NCBI GenBank assembly: GCA_900473415.1 | Contig: UCLR01000042.1 | Span: 1 to 64,000, forward strand | Direction: 5' to 3' | DNA length: 64,000 nt | Origin: Hyphomicrobiales bacterium | GTDB lineage: Bacteria; Pseudomonadota; Alphaproteobacteria; Rhizobiales; Beijerinckiaceae | Translations under genes and position numbers: made by a program | The notes under the pieces: generated by a model | What the model was told of the DNA's origin: nothing | The model's input: the letters and a program-made list of their open reading frames with translations, nothing else | Database searches by the model: none | Shown here: positions 1-10,007 of the stretch, one piece after another | Position numbering within the stretch: position 1 is the first letter of the stretch | How the letters are laid out: the number at the start of each line of letters is the position of its first letter

Positions 1-1
1 C

Positions 2-70
2 GACTTCTTCAACGGTATCGACCCGTTGCGGACGCTCAGAAAGCCTACTTGGTTGCGCTCTGAGGCTTGA
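2..70 (+). CDS. possible 3' end of a gene truncated by the window start
   Basis: The second frame is open from the first base and reads DFFNGIDPLRTL... for 22 residues before a TGA. The composition looks protein-like, and the frame would converge on the next minus-strand gene with a 26-base overlap. No family can be named from so short a tail, and chance cannot be excluded. Confidence 0.25.
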   Translation, partial: DFFNGIDPLRTLRKPTWLRSEA

Positions 71-344
71 TGTCCAGCGAACGGCCGATCTCAACGGCGA
101 TGGCTCGATAGTCGAGCGGCGCGGCATCGTCCCGAAGCGCCTCGCGTAGGAAGCGCACCGGAAAATGGATTGCCTCACGATTGGCATCGGACAGTGCTGT
201 CGCCCTGGCGGACGCGCCCTGGGCAGCATGATCGAGCGCCGCTTCGATCTGGCCGCTGTCCAGCAGGCCTTTTCGCTTCAACTCTCCGAAGAGCGCGGCT
301 GTCGCGAGCAAAAGACCCTCGAGTTGGAGGTTCGCAGTGTTCAT
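45..344 (-). CDS. hypothetical protein, 99 aa
   Basis: A small soluble, mostly helical protein beginning MNTANLQLEGLLLATAALF. I do not recognise a family. The start is supported by a GGAG located about eight bases upstream of the ATG. There is no signal peptide: the N-terminal hydrophobic stretch is short and followed by a charged ELKRKG segment. It lies in a block of small minus-strand genes next to a CBS-domain protein, and the two could be co-transcribed (78 bases apart). Function is unknown. Confidence 0.6.
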   Translation of the reverse strand: MNTANLQLEGLLLATAALFGELKRKGLLDSGQIEAALDHAAQGASARATALSDANREAIHFPVRFLREALRDDAAPLDYRAIAVEIGRSLDIKPQSATK

Positions 345-422
345 CCTGAGGACTCCGAATGATCGACGACCGAGGGCCTTCTTCGCGTCCGTTCGACACG
401 TGCCTTCCGGCGCGTAGCTTGT

Positions 423-863
423 TCAGTGATAGCCCACATTCATCACGTAATCCCGCAGCAGGGCTTCCTCGTCGCTCGTCTCTTCCAGCAGCAGTTGCAG
501 CACCAGACGGGCCGTCACGACGCCGATTGGACGCGCGTCGTTATCGAGGATCGGAAGGTTCTTCAGCCGATGCTCTTTCATTGATGCCCAGACCGCAGCG
601 CCCCAGTCCGTGGCTTGGCAGGAGATAATGTTCCGCGTCATGACGGTCGAAGCCGGTTCGGTGCAGCTGGCGCCGCCGCAATGGCTCATCTTCGCCACAA
701 CGTCGGTTTTCGTCACGACGCCACAGGCGCGACCGCTTTCGTCGCAGACTACGACAAGATCAATTCCCTTTCGGAACTGATTGGCTGCGTCGATGAGGGG
801 GGAACCATCCTTGATGGTTACGAGCAGTTCTCGGGCTTCAGGCAGGATTCGATCGATCAGCAT
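423..863 (-). CDS. CBS-domain protein, 146 aa
   Basis: Two tandem CBS motifs fill the protein: roughly residues 8-60 (ending GVVTKTDVVAKM) and 75-135 (VMTRNIISC ... GVVTARLVLQLL). Stand-alone CBS pairs bind adenine nucleotides or other ligands and act as energy or redox sensors, often on a partner protein. Between the motifs is a Cys-containing loop, SHCGGASC, with a further Cys at ISC, which could allow redox or metal sensing; that is inference. A GGAGG nine bases upstream supports the ATG start. The partner protein is not evident nearby. Confidence 0.85.
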   Translation of the reverse strand: MLIDRILPEARELLVTIKDGSPLIDAANQFRKGIDLVVVCDESGRACGVVTKTDVVAKMSHCGGASCTEPASTVMTRNIISCQATDWGAAVWASMKEHRLKNLPILDNDARPIGVVTARLVLQLLLEETSDEEALLRDYVMNVGYH

Positions 864-996
864 CAGCGCCTCCGGATTGCCGCAGGAACTCTAGATGCCA
901 GGGACGTGGCGCGCTAGAACCTCGACCCGCCCAAGTTGATGTCAGCTACGGGGCTGTGCCAAATTTCGCGACGGATGGAACAGACGAGGCAAGGCG

Positions 997-1281
997 ATGA
1001 GCTTTCCCGAGACCGTTGCTTCAGGGAAGGAGCTGGCCTCTCACATGGCCAGCCGCTTTTCACATTCAGACTGGATCGCCGAACTCGCTCAGCGATACGG
1101 CTCCAGCAGGCAGCAGGTCGAAAATCTGTTGCGTAGCGAGGCTGAGCCGCCACCAGAATTGCTCGCCGCCGCGATCAACATGTTCGAGAGCCAGGAATGG
1201 CTGGGGCGACAGTTGCTAACGGACAATGAGCTCCCGTTTTCGGGCCTGCCGCTGAACATTGGAAAGCTGAAGGCGGAGTAG
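997..1281 (+). CDS. hypothetical protein, 94 aa
   Basis: Unrecognised cytoplasmic protein starting MSFPETVASGKELASHM, with a purine-rich GAGGCAAGG upstream of the ATG. The middle part (residues 25-50, AELAQRYGSSRQQVENLLRSEAE) could be a short helix-turn-helix, but the match is not strong enough to call a DNA-binding protein. It is divergent from the CBS gene, with 133 bases between the two starts. Confidence 0.5.
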   Translation: MSFPETVASGKELASHMASRFSHSDWIAELAQRYGSSRQQVENLLRSEAEPPPELLAAAINMFESQEWLGRQLLTDNELPFSGLPLNIGKLKAE

Positions 1282-1371
1282 AGTTCCTGCAATCGGCTTG
1301 AAAGGCCTCTTCCCGATCAAGCTCGGCACGGTCCGGAATCGGTCGATTGCGGACGTGGGGCGGCCGCCGAG

Positions 1372-1548
1372 TTAAGGCTGAACGACCGCCGCAGGGTTCC
1401 GTGAGCGAGCGCTCCACATCTGCCGATAATCAAGTTCCACCGCGATGATGCAGACGACGACGAAAAAGACAGCCAGCACAATGGCTGTTGCGATCGTCTG
1501 CCTCGCGGATCGATCCGGGTCAGGATTGGCTTGTTGCTGTCCCGACAT
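1372..1548 (-). CDS. small single-pass membrane protein, 58 aa
   Basis: Reads MSGQQQANPDPDRSARQT, then one hydrophobic helix (about residues 20-40, IATAIVLAVFFVVVCIIAV), then a short basic tail. This is the layout of a small inner-membrane protein with a cytoplasmic N-terminus. I chose the ATG at 1548 because CGGAG sits seven bases upstream. A TTG two codons earlier is also possible. Function is unknown. A 175-base gap separates it from the next gene, and I see no feature in that gap. Confidence 0.5.
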   Translation of the reverse strand: MSGQQQANPDPDRSARQTIATAIVLAVFFVVVCIIAVELDYRQMWSARSRNPAAVVQP

Positions 1549-1723
1549 ACCCAAACTCCGGGTTCAAGCTCGTGCCTCCGCAACCATAGCAGATACACTC
1601 GGTACGGGTTGCCTTTCGACCCGTGTCAGACATTGGCGGCGCTCACATTCCGAGACGTCGAAGACCGATTCACGCTGGCCGTCCGCTGCAGGCACGGTCT
1701 CCAAGGGCCCAGCCGCTCCGTCC

Positions 1724-2215
1724 TCAGGCGACGCGCCTGTAGGCGAAGTAGCGCCCTTCGGGCACCTCCTGCGGCAAGGCCACGGCTTCGAGCTGGTCGT
1801 GCTCCAGCGCCCAACCGCTCAGGACAATGGCCCCGGTCATGGCCAGCGCCGCGGCGTGGGCCGGCAGCCAGGCGAAGGTGATGGCATCCTGCTCCGGTAC
1901 ACCGGTCGTGACGTCGACATGGATCAGCACCGCGGCCGCTCCGTGCTGCTTCTCGAACGCCGGGAGCGTCTGCGCCATATCGCCGACGATGAGCAGGTGC
2001 GCCGGCGGCATCGAACTGGGATTCGGCTGCGGATTGAGCTCGAAGACGTGAATGTCGCGGTCCGGCAACAGCGCCCGCAGATGATCATAGGTCCGGCCAT
2101 TGCCGAGGCCCAATTCCAGAACGAGCCCGTTCCGGCCCTGGATCGCGGCCACAGCCCAGTTCAGGACCGTGCGCTGCGCTTCAAGTCGACGAATGAAACT
2201 GTCGAGGCGGCTCAT
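1724..2215 (-). CDS. class I SAM-dependent methyltransferase-like protein, 163 aa
   Basis: The region LVLELGLGNGRTYDHLR (about residues 30-48) is the glycine-rich motif I of Rossmann-fold methyltransferases, followed by an acidic strand end (IHVFELNPQ) that would hold the S-adenosylmethionine ribose. A later segment, AAAVLIHVDVTTG, fits motif II/III. The protein is short for the class, with little room for a substrate domain, so the substrate cannot be guessed. The frame stays open upstream, but the MSRLDS start matches the length of related small methyltransferases. Confidence 0.65.
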   Translation of the reverse strand: MSRLDSFIRRLEAQRTVLNWAVAAIQGRNGLVLELGLGNGRTYDHLRALLPDRDIHVFELNPQPNPSSMPPAHLLIVGDMAQTLPAFEKQHGAAAVLIHVDVTTGVPEQDAITFAWLPAHAAALAMTGAIVLSGWALEHDQLEAVALPQEVPEGRYFAYRRVA

Positions 2216-2256
2216 GAGCTGGCGATCCGGATTCCTGCATGCATCGCCTGTCCGCC

Positions 2257-3342
2257 TCAAGCCAGCGTGAACGCCTCGTGCACCGCGCTCTGCACGCCGC
2301 CGCCCATGATCGGGCCGCCGCCGGCGACATGGATCGCGTCGCCGACCAGCGCTGCGCCGAGCCCATGGCGGGGCGTCAGCATCGGGGCGTATTGCTCCCA
2401 GGCATCGGCCGCCGGGTCGTAGGCTTCCATCTGGCCGAAGACGCGGTTGGTGCCTTCGCCGCCCATCACGAAGACCTTGCCGCGATAGAGCACCGCGCCA
2501 TGGCCGGAGCGGCCGGTGGGAGCCGGCGTGCGCATCGTCCATTTGTCCGTGGCCGGATCGTAGGAGTGGTGCAGGTTCGAGTTGGTGTGGAAGGAATCGA
2601 CACGGCCGCCGATGACGTGGATCAGGTTGCCGATCGCCAGCGTGCCGGTGTGGTCGCGGGCGGTGGGCAGGGGCGTGCGCTCGCTCCAGCGATCGGCCTT
2701 TGGGTCATAGACCAGATGCCAGTCGATGGAGCGCTTGGTCTCGGTGGTCTCGCCAATCGCGCCACCGATGACATGCAGCACGCCGCCCAGGCCGACGACG
2801 GCGGTGGAGCCGGCGGGGCGCGGTAGCGGCGCGATCTCCGCCCATCGATCCGTCTTCGGATCGTAGGCGAAGCAACGCGGGTGCGGCTTGCGGTTCTGTT
2901 CGAGGAAACCGCCGATGGCGAAGAGCCGGCCGCCGAGAAAGGCGACGCCGACATGGTTGGCGCCTTGGGGCAGGGGCGCCCCGTCATTCCATTTGTCGGC
3001 CTTGGGATCGTAGACGTGGTGATAGGCACGGTCCGTGCGCTGCTCGCCATAGCCCCCGACGACGTGCATCCTGTCTTCGAAAGCCGTCGCCCAGGCCATC
3101 TCCGAGCGCGGCAGCGGCAGCGGGGCCTTCGAGCTCCAGCGGCCCGGGGACGCGGCCTTCGGCGCCGGCGAATCGAAAACGTTCTGCGTGGCGGCGAGCT
3201 CTGGCTTCTCGATGCGGCCGGGTTGCGTCAGCCGTTCATATTGCGGGCCGTGATGCTCGTGGCCCGGCTGCTGGGCCAGGGCGGGCGTGGCGAGCGCGGC
3301 AGCGCCGGCGGCAAGCAGATGGCGTCGGTTCAGGCTGGTCAT
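2257..3342 (-). CDS. Kelch-repeat protein with Tat-type signal, 361 aa
   Basis: The N-terminus MTSLNRRHLLAAGAAALA...ALAQ is a twin-arginine-type export signal with an Ala-x-Ala cleavage site near residue 23. The mature part contains at least five Kelch repeats, seen as recurring 'hVIGG' strands with spaced YDP...D.W segments (VVGGYGEQ, AIGGFLEQ, VIGGAIGE, VIGGRVDS, VMGGEGTN), which should fold as a six-bladed beta-propeller. The role is unknown: Kelch propellers bind proteins or carbohydrates, and no galactose-oxidase catalytic domain is present. GGGAGGA upstream supports the start. Confidence 0.85.
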   Translation of the reverse strand: MTSLNRRHLLAAGAAALATPALAQQPGHEHHGPQYERLTQPGRIEKPELAATQNVFDSPAPKAASPGRWSSKAPLPLPRSEMAWATAFEDRMHVVGGYGEQRTDRAYHHVYDPKADKWNDGAPLPQGANHVGVAFLGGRLFAIGGFLEQNRKPHPRCFAYDPKTDRWAEIAPLPRPAGSTAVVGLGGVLHVIGGAIGETTETKRSIDWHLVYDPKADRWSERTPLPTARDHTGTLAIGNLIHVIGGRVDSFHTNSNLHHSYDPATDKWTMRTPAPTGRSGHGAVLYRGKVFVMGGEGTNRVFGQMEAYDPAADAWEQYAPMLTPRHGLGAALVGDAIHVAGGGPIMGGGVQSAVHEAFTLA

Positions 3343-3497
3343 GGCGTCGTCCTCCCGAACCACGACCATAGGGCAGGGCAGCCGGGCGGCAAGCGCATGA
3401 AGCGCCCGCACCTGCGCTGTTTCCCCGCGCGATCCTCCCCGCTATGGTCCCACCGCCATCTCAAACGATTTAGGCTTCAGGAAATACGGGGAAACGC

Positions 3498-4259
3498 ATG
3501 TCTGGGCATAACAAGGTCGCGATCATCACCGGCGCCGGCTCGGGCGTCGGCCGGGCGGTCGCCATCGCCTTCCTGAAGGACGGCTACCGCGCCGTGCTGG
3601 CCGGGCGCCGAGCGGATGCGCTGGAGGAGACGATCACGCTCTCGGGCGTCGACAAGAGCCGTGCGCTCGCCGTGTCGACCGACGTCACGGACAAGGCTTC
3701 GGTCGAGGCGCTGTTCGCCAAGACCAAGCAGGCCTTCGGTCGGCTCGACGTGCTGTTCAACAATGCCGGCGTCAATGCGCCGGGCGGCATCATGCTCGAG
3801 GACCTCTCGCTGGAGGACTGGCAAAAGGTGGTCGACACCAACCTGACCGGCCCTTTCCTGTGCACGCAGGAGGCCTTCAAGCTGATGAAAGCCCAGGAGC
3901 CGCGCGGCGGGCGCATCATCAACAACGGCTCGATCTCGGCCCATGCGCCGCGGCCGAACTCGATCGCCTATACCTCGACCAAGCACGCCATCACCGGCCT
4001 GACCAAGACCGCGGCGCTCGACGGGCGCAAATACGACATCGCCGTCGGGCAGGTCGATATCGGCAATGCGCTGACCGAGATGGCGAAGAAGATGACCGGC
4101 GGCGTGCCGCAGGCGGACGGCTCGATCAAGGCCGAGCCGGTGATGGACGTCGACAACGTCGCGACGACCGTGCTGCACATGGCCGCGCTGCCGCCGGAGG
4201 CGAATGTGCTGTTCGTGACGGTGATGGCGACCAAGGCGCCGTTCGTCGGCCGCGGCTGA
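3498..4259 (+). CDS. short-chain dehydrogenase/reductase (SDR), 253 aa
   Basis: A classical SDR. The cofactor motif TGAGSGVG is at residues 11-18, NNAG follows near 90, and the catalytic Ser, Tyr and Lys appear in GSISAHAP and YTSTK. The arginines after strand 2 (LAGRRAD) suggest NADP(H) rather than NAD(H), by family knowledge. The C-terminus ends GRG, close to the C-terminus of the second SDR in this region (7119-7886). Substrate unknown. A palindromic repeat begins 21 bases after the stop. Confidence 0.9.
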   Translation: MSGHNKVAIITGAGSGVGRAVAIAFLKDGYRAVLAGRRADALEETITLSGVDKSRALAVSTDVTDKASVEALFAKTKQAFGRLDVLFNNAGVNAPGGIMLEDLSLEDWQKVVDTNLTGPFLCTQEAFKLMKAQEPRGGRIINNGSISAHAPRPNSIAYTSTKHAITGLTKTAALDGRKYDIAVGQVDIGNALTEMAKKMTGGVPQADGSIKAEPVMDVDNVATTVLHMAALPPEANVLFVTVMATKAPFVGRG

Positions 4260-4279
4260 GCGTTTCACCGTCCTCTCCG

Positions 4280-4386
4280 CCGTCATTCCGGGCGCAGCGA
4301 AGCGAAGACCTGGAATCCATTGGAGGGCGCTTCGCTCTATGATGGATTCCGGATCGGCGCCGCTTCGCGGCTTGTCCGGAATGACG
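4280..4386. repeat. dispersed palindromic repeat, copy 1
   Basis: About 107 bp with terminal inverted repeats (CGTCATTCCGG / CCGGAATGACG) and largely complementary arms around a central GATGGATTCC region. It lies directly after the SDR stop and ends 10 bases before the next start codon, so it may contribute to that gene's leader. Confidence 0.85.
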
Positions 4387-4396
4387 AGGGGCAGGG

Positions 4397-5095
4397 ATGG
4401 TTGACGGCCTGCAAGAAGAGCCGGGTCATGAGGGCGAGCAGGGGGCGACCGCCACCGACCCCGTCGTCGCGCGCGCCTATGCGCTGACCATCTGGGGCAT
4501 CGCACTCGGCATTCTGATCCAGGCGGCGGCGACCGTCGTCTGGGCGCTGGCCATCGGCAATGTCCAGCTCCTCAAGGACGGCATCGACTGGGTCTATGAC
4601 GTCGCGCTCTACGGCATCGCCGCGCTGATCTTCGGCCGCGATGCGCGGGCGGAACGGCTGGCGGCGATGGCGATCGGCGTAGTGCTGGCGGTCGCTGGCC
4701 TGCATACGCTCTACGACCTCTGGGACAAGATCGTCAGCCCGCGGCCTATCGAGGTGTGGACGCTGGGCGTTGCAGCGGCGGCGGCCATCGTCATCGCGCT
4801 GCTCGTCATCGCGGCGCTCTGGCGCTTTCGCCGAGAGGAGAACCCGGTCATCAAGGCGACCTGGCTGTCGAGCCGCAACGATGCGATCTCGACCACCGGT
4901 TTCGCGCTGGTCGGCCTGGCCGCCCGCGTCGCGCCTGTGCGCTGGCCGGAATATCTCTTCGACCTCGTCGTTGCCGGACTCTGCTTCCAGGCGACATGGG
5001 CGATCTGGCGCTCGCTGCGGCGGGGCGCGGAGCCGGAAGCGGCCCAACCCGGTTTGCGCAACAACCCGCAGACAGGAGCGGCGGGCGGGCTATAA
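4397..5095 (+). CDS. cation diffusion facilitator-like membrane protein, 232 aa
   Basis: Five to six hydrophobic helices (around residues 28-52, 62-78, 88-108, 120-142, 165-180 and 190-210). The first helices carry NVQLLKDGIDWVYDVALYG, and a later one SSRNDAISTTGFALVG. Both echo the metal-site helices II and V of cation diffusion facilitators, where Asp/His residues bind Zn or Fe. The C-terminal cytoplasmic domain of full CDF proteins is missing, so it is a short variant and transport is inferred. The start lies just after a repeat and uses a GAGGGGCAGGG that partly overlaps the repeat end. Confidence 0.6.
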   Translation: MVDGLQEEPGHEGEQGATATDPVVARAYALTIWGIALGILIQAAATVVWALAIGNVQLLKDGIDWVYDVALYGIAALIFGRDARAERLAAMAIGVVLAVAGLHTLYDLWDKIVSPRPIEVWTLGVAAAAAIVIALLVIAALWRFRREENPVIKATWLSSRNDAISTTGFALVGLAARVAPVRWPEYLFDLVVAGLCFQATWAIWRSLRRGAEPEAAQPGLRNNPQTGAAGGL

Positions 5096-5123
5096 AGACG
5101 GCAAGCCTTTCGAGGACGCTTCC

Positions 5124-7109
<1,986 letters not shown>

Positions 7110-7118
7110 TCGGGCCGC

Positions 7119-7886
7119 TCAGCCCCGCCCGATCACCGGAAACTGCTCCGCCTCGTAGATTTGCCCCGAGACCGGGGCGCTGTCGTCCGAGAGCCAAAAG
7201 GCGGTGTGGGCGGCGATCTCCTGCGGCTGCATGATCCGGCCGGTCGGGGCATGGCGCAGCGGGACATGGTTCTGCCAACCGGGCGGCTGGCCCTCACGCT
7301 GCTGCGTGGCGTCCTCGTTTGCTGTCCAGGTCCAGCCGACATTGAGCTGGTTGGCGCGGATGCGCTCGGGGCCGAGCGTGTTGGCGAGATTGCGCGTCAT
7401 CGTCATCAGCGCGCCCTTCGACATCGAATAGACGGTGAGGTTCGACAGGCCGCAATAGGCGTTGATCGAGCCGACCGTGACGATGGAACCGCCGGATTTC
7501 TGCGCGCGGAAGGCGCGGATCGCGGCCTCGGCGCAGAGCAGCGGGGCGCGGGTGTTGACGGCGAACATATGGTCGAAGAAGGCGGCCGTCGTCTCGCCAA
7601 GGATGCCACGCGGATAGATGCCGGCATTGTTGACCAGCCCGTCGATACGGCCGAAAGCGGCGCGCGTGGCGTCCACGATGGTCTCGGCGGTTTCCGGTTC
7701 GGCAAGGTCTCCGGTCGCGCCCTTCGTGGCGGCGCCGAGCTTCGAGACGGCGGCCTCGACCTCGGCCGGATCGCGGCCATGGATCAGCACCTTCGCCCCT
7801 TCGGCCACCAGCCGCTCCGCCATCGCGTAGCCGATGCCGGTCGAGGAACCGGTGACGAGAACGACCTTGCCTGCCAATCCACGCAT
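7119..7886 (-). CDS. short-chain dehydrogenase/reductase (SDR), 255 aa
   Basis: Classical SDR with TGSSTGIG at residues 12-19, NNAG near 87, catalytic Ser in VGSINAY, and Tyr/Lys in YSMSK. HGRD after strand 2 suggests NADP(H). The C-terminal part is unusual in having a Trp-rich loop (NVGWTWTANED...PPGWQNHVP) where the substrate lid lies. AAGGAG stands seven bases upstream of the ATG. Substrate is unknown. Confidence 0.9.
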   Translation of the reverse strand: MRGLAGKVVLVTGSSTGIGYAMAERLVAEGAKVLIHGRDPAEVEAAVSKLGAATKGATGDLAEPETAETIVDATRAAFGRIDGLVNNAGIYPRGILGETTAAFFDHMFAVNTRAPLLCAEAAIRAFRAQKSGGSIVTVGSINAYCGLSNLTVYSMSKGALMTMTRNLANTLGPERIRANQLNVGWTWTANEDATQQREGQPPGWQNHVPLRHAPTGRIMQPQEIAAHTAFWLSDDSAPVSGQIYEAEQFPVIGRG

Positions 7887-8008
7887 CGTGGGTCTCCTTA
7901 AGCCAGTGTGCCTTATTAGCCCGCCGGCGCGGCGCCGTCATGGCCGGCCTTGTGGAGAACGAGCGGCCCCTCTGGTTCGGGGCCGCCGGGAGGACTAGAT
8001 TCCGGCCC

Positions 8009-8446
8009 ATGGCTCTTCACCTGCTCAAGCTCTGCGTCGGCGCGGAATCGATCACCGATCTCGAAGAGTGGATCGAGGAGAACATGCTGCTGCGCCGTCG
8101 TTCGGGCCGGCCGCAGGAACAGACGCATACCACTCGCATGGTGCCGAAGAAGGTCGAGGAGATCCTCGACAGCGGCTCGCTCTACTGGGTGATCAAGGGC
8201 CAGATCTCGGCGCGCCAGAAGCTGATCGACATCCGCCCCTTCACCGACGCTGACGGCATCGGCCGCTGCCATCTGGTCATGGATCCTGTGGTGGTCCCGG
8301 TCGAGCCGCGCCCGTACCGACCCTTCCAGGGCTGGCGCTACCTGCAGGCCAAGGACGCCCCGCGCGACCTCTCCGATCATGGCGGCGACCTCGGGGAGAT
8401 GCCGGAGGAGATGCGGCGGGAGCTGGCGGGGCTGGGGCTGCTATAG
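8009..8446 (+). CDS. DUF1489 family protein, 145 aa
   Basis: Begins MALHLLKLCVGAESITDLEEW and continues with VPKKVEEILDSGSLYWVIKG, the typical layout of the alphaproteobacterial DUF1489 family (around 140 aa). No biochemical role is known to me. The ATG at 8009 gives the family length; the frame is open upstream. Its 3' end overlaps the convergent TetR gene by six bases. Confidence 0.85.
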   Translation: MALHLLKLCVGAESITDLEEWIEENMLLRRRSGRPQEQTHTTRMVPKKVEEILDSGSLYWVIKGQISARQKLIDIRPFTDADGIGRCHLVMDPVVVPVEPRPYRPFQGWRYLQAKDAPRDLSDHGGDLGEMPEEMRRELAGLGLL

Positions 8447-9022
8447 CTCCCCCGCCGCAGCGAGGATCGCTCGCGCCATGCTGGTTGCGGCCTCCTGCCG
8501 CCCCAGACCGCCCTCGCGTGTCAGCGCCCGCCAGGTGAAGAAGCCAAGCGCGACGTCGAGAAGCGCCGCCTGCTCGCGGTCCAGCCCCTCGCCGAGCACT
8601 TCCCTGCAGGCCGCCATGCCCGGTCCCAACCGCATGGCGACGATCTCGCGGGTCAGCGCGTGGTGCTCGGCGTCGCGCAGCACGCAGGCGGCCAGCGAAG
8701 CATTGCGCTCGTACCAGCCATAGAGCGCCGCGAGCCCGATCCGGAGACGTTCCGGCAACGCCGGGAGGGCTCGCCATGGCTGCGCGTCCGGCAACGGGTC
8801 GCGCTCGAGCGCCAGGGCGGAGCAGGCGAGATTCAGGCAGCGTTCGTCCGGGAAATGGGCATAGAGCGTGTGACGCTGCACCCCGGCACGGGCGGCGACC
8901 ATGCTGAGCGTGGTCGAGGCTGGCCCGACACTGCCGTGCAGATCGACCGCCGCTTCGACGATGCGCAGCCGCGTCCGGGCCTTCTGCTCCGCGCGGTGTC
9001 TCAGGGTGTAGCTTCGCGTCAT
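8441..9022 (-). CDS. TetR/AcrR family transcriptional regulator, 193 aa
   Basis: Residues 10-55 form the TetR DNA-binding domain: RTRLRIVEAAVDL..., then MVAARAGVQRHTLYAHFPDERCL, the helix-turn-helix with the conserved Tyr-x-HF ending. The remainder is the helical ligand-binding domain. It is divergent from a metallo-beta-lactamase-fold gene across 168 bases that contain a perfect palindrome. The simplest reading is a repressor of itself and of that neighbour. The ligand is unknown. Confidence 0.9.
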   Translation of the reverse strand: MTRSYTLRHRAEQKARTRLRIVEAAVDLHGSVGPASTTLSMVAARAGVQRHTLYAHFPDERCLNLACSALALERDPLPDAQPWRALPALPERLRIGLAALYGWYERNASLAACVLRDAEHHALTREIVAMRLGPGMAACREVLGEGLDREQAALLDVALGFFTWRALTREGGLGRQEAATSMARAILAAAGEL

Positions 9023-9050
9023 GGCAATTCCAGTGCACGCCTTTGTGCAA

Positions 9051-9085
9051 TCAATATTGACGTGCAGCCTGCTTTTCAATACACA
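9051..9085 (+). promoter_or_regulatory. putative promoter with overlapping TetR operator
   Basis: TCAATATTGA (9051-9060) is a perfect 10-bp palindrome overlapping a TTGACG -35 box (9057-9062), with a weak TACACA -10 box 17 bases on. GTGCA occurs three times around it (9033, 9045, 9062). The position between the divergent TetR and hydrolase genes fits an operator. Binding is inferred. Confidence 0.45.
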
Positions 9086-9190
9086 GATGCGTGCCTTGAA
9101 ATTTCGACTCTGCCGAAGCTGAAGCCCATGTCCATCCCGGCTCTGGCCGGGACGCCTATGCCTGCTTCCCCTGAGCATGCGGAGGATTTC

Positions 9191-9943
9191 ATGGAGACCA
9201 AGATCAGCGAGATCGCCGACGGCATCTACCGGCTCTCGACCTATGTGCCCGACATCGCGCCGCCGGCGGGCTTCACCTTCAACCAGTTTCTCGTCCTCGG
9301 CGATGAGCCGTTGATGTTCCATACCGGGCTGCGCCGGATGTTCTCCCTCAACCTCGCGGCTCTCAGGCGCATCATCCCGCCCGAGCGCCTGCGTTGGATC
9401 GCGTTTGGTCATTTCGAGGCCGATGAATGCGGCGCCATGAACGAATGGCTGGCCGTGGCGCCGCATGCGACGCCGGCCCATGGCCATACCGGCTGCATGG
9501 TCTCGCTCAGCGATTTCGCCGACAGGGCTCCGCGCGAATTGCACGACGGCGAATTGATCGAGCTGGGCGGCAAACGGGTGCGTTTCATCGACACGCCTCA
9601 CACGCCCCATGGCTGGGATGCCGGCGTGCTCCATGAGGAGACCACCGCGACGTTGATGTGCGGCGACCTCTTCACCCAGCTCGGCGACGGCTGCGCGCCG
9701 CGCGAGGGCGATGTCGTCGGGCCGGCGATCGCGGCGGAGGATCTGTTCCGCTACTCCTCGCTCAATCCCGGCATGGGGGCGACGATCCGCGGCCTCAGCC
9801 GGCTCGCCCCGCGCACGCTCGCACTGATGCACGGCCCGGCCTTTTCGGGAGACGGAGCAGCGGCGCTGAACGCCCTGGCGGACGATTACGACCGCCGCGT
9901 TTCAGGTGAAATGCGGGCGCTGCTGGCCGGCGAGGCTGCCTGA
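9191..9943 (+). CDS. metallo-beta-lactamase-fold protein with flavodiiron-type metal site, 250 aa
   Basis: The MBL fold is clear, but instead of the hydrolase motif HxHxDH it has GHFEADECG (His74, Glu76, Asp78), the HxExD pattern of flavodiiron proteins and ODP oxygen sensors. Further candidate ligands are in AHGHTG, MCGDLF and the late MHGPAFSG. No flavodoxin domain follows, so this is a stand-alone diiron MBL domain. A role in O2, NO or redox chemistry is inferred. GGAGGA five bases upstream of the ATG fixes the start. It is divergent from, and probably controlled by, the TetR gene. Confidence 0.8.
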   Translation: METKISEIADGIYRLSTYVPDIAPPAGFTFNQFLVLGDEPLMFHTGLRRMFSLNLAALRRIIPPERLRWIAFGHFEADECGAMNEWLAVAPHATPAHGHTGCMVSLSDFADRAPRELHDGELIELGGKRVRFIDTPHTPHGWDAGVLHEETTATLMCGDLFTQLGDGCAPREGDVVGPAIAAEDLFRYSSLNPGMGATIRGLSRLAPRTLALMHGPAFSGDGAAALNALADDYDRRVSGEMRALLAGEAA

Positions 9944-10007
9944 ACGATTCCGCGACGAAGCCGGGGCCTGTCGGCGATCGGCTTCGCATCCAGCCTCACC
10001 TTGCGTC

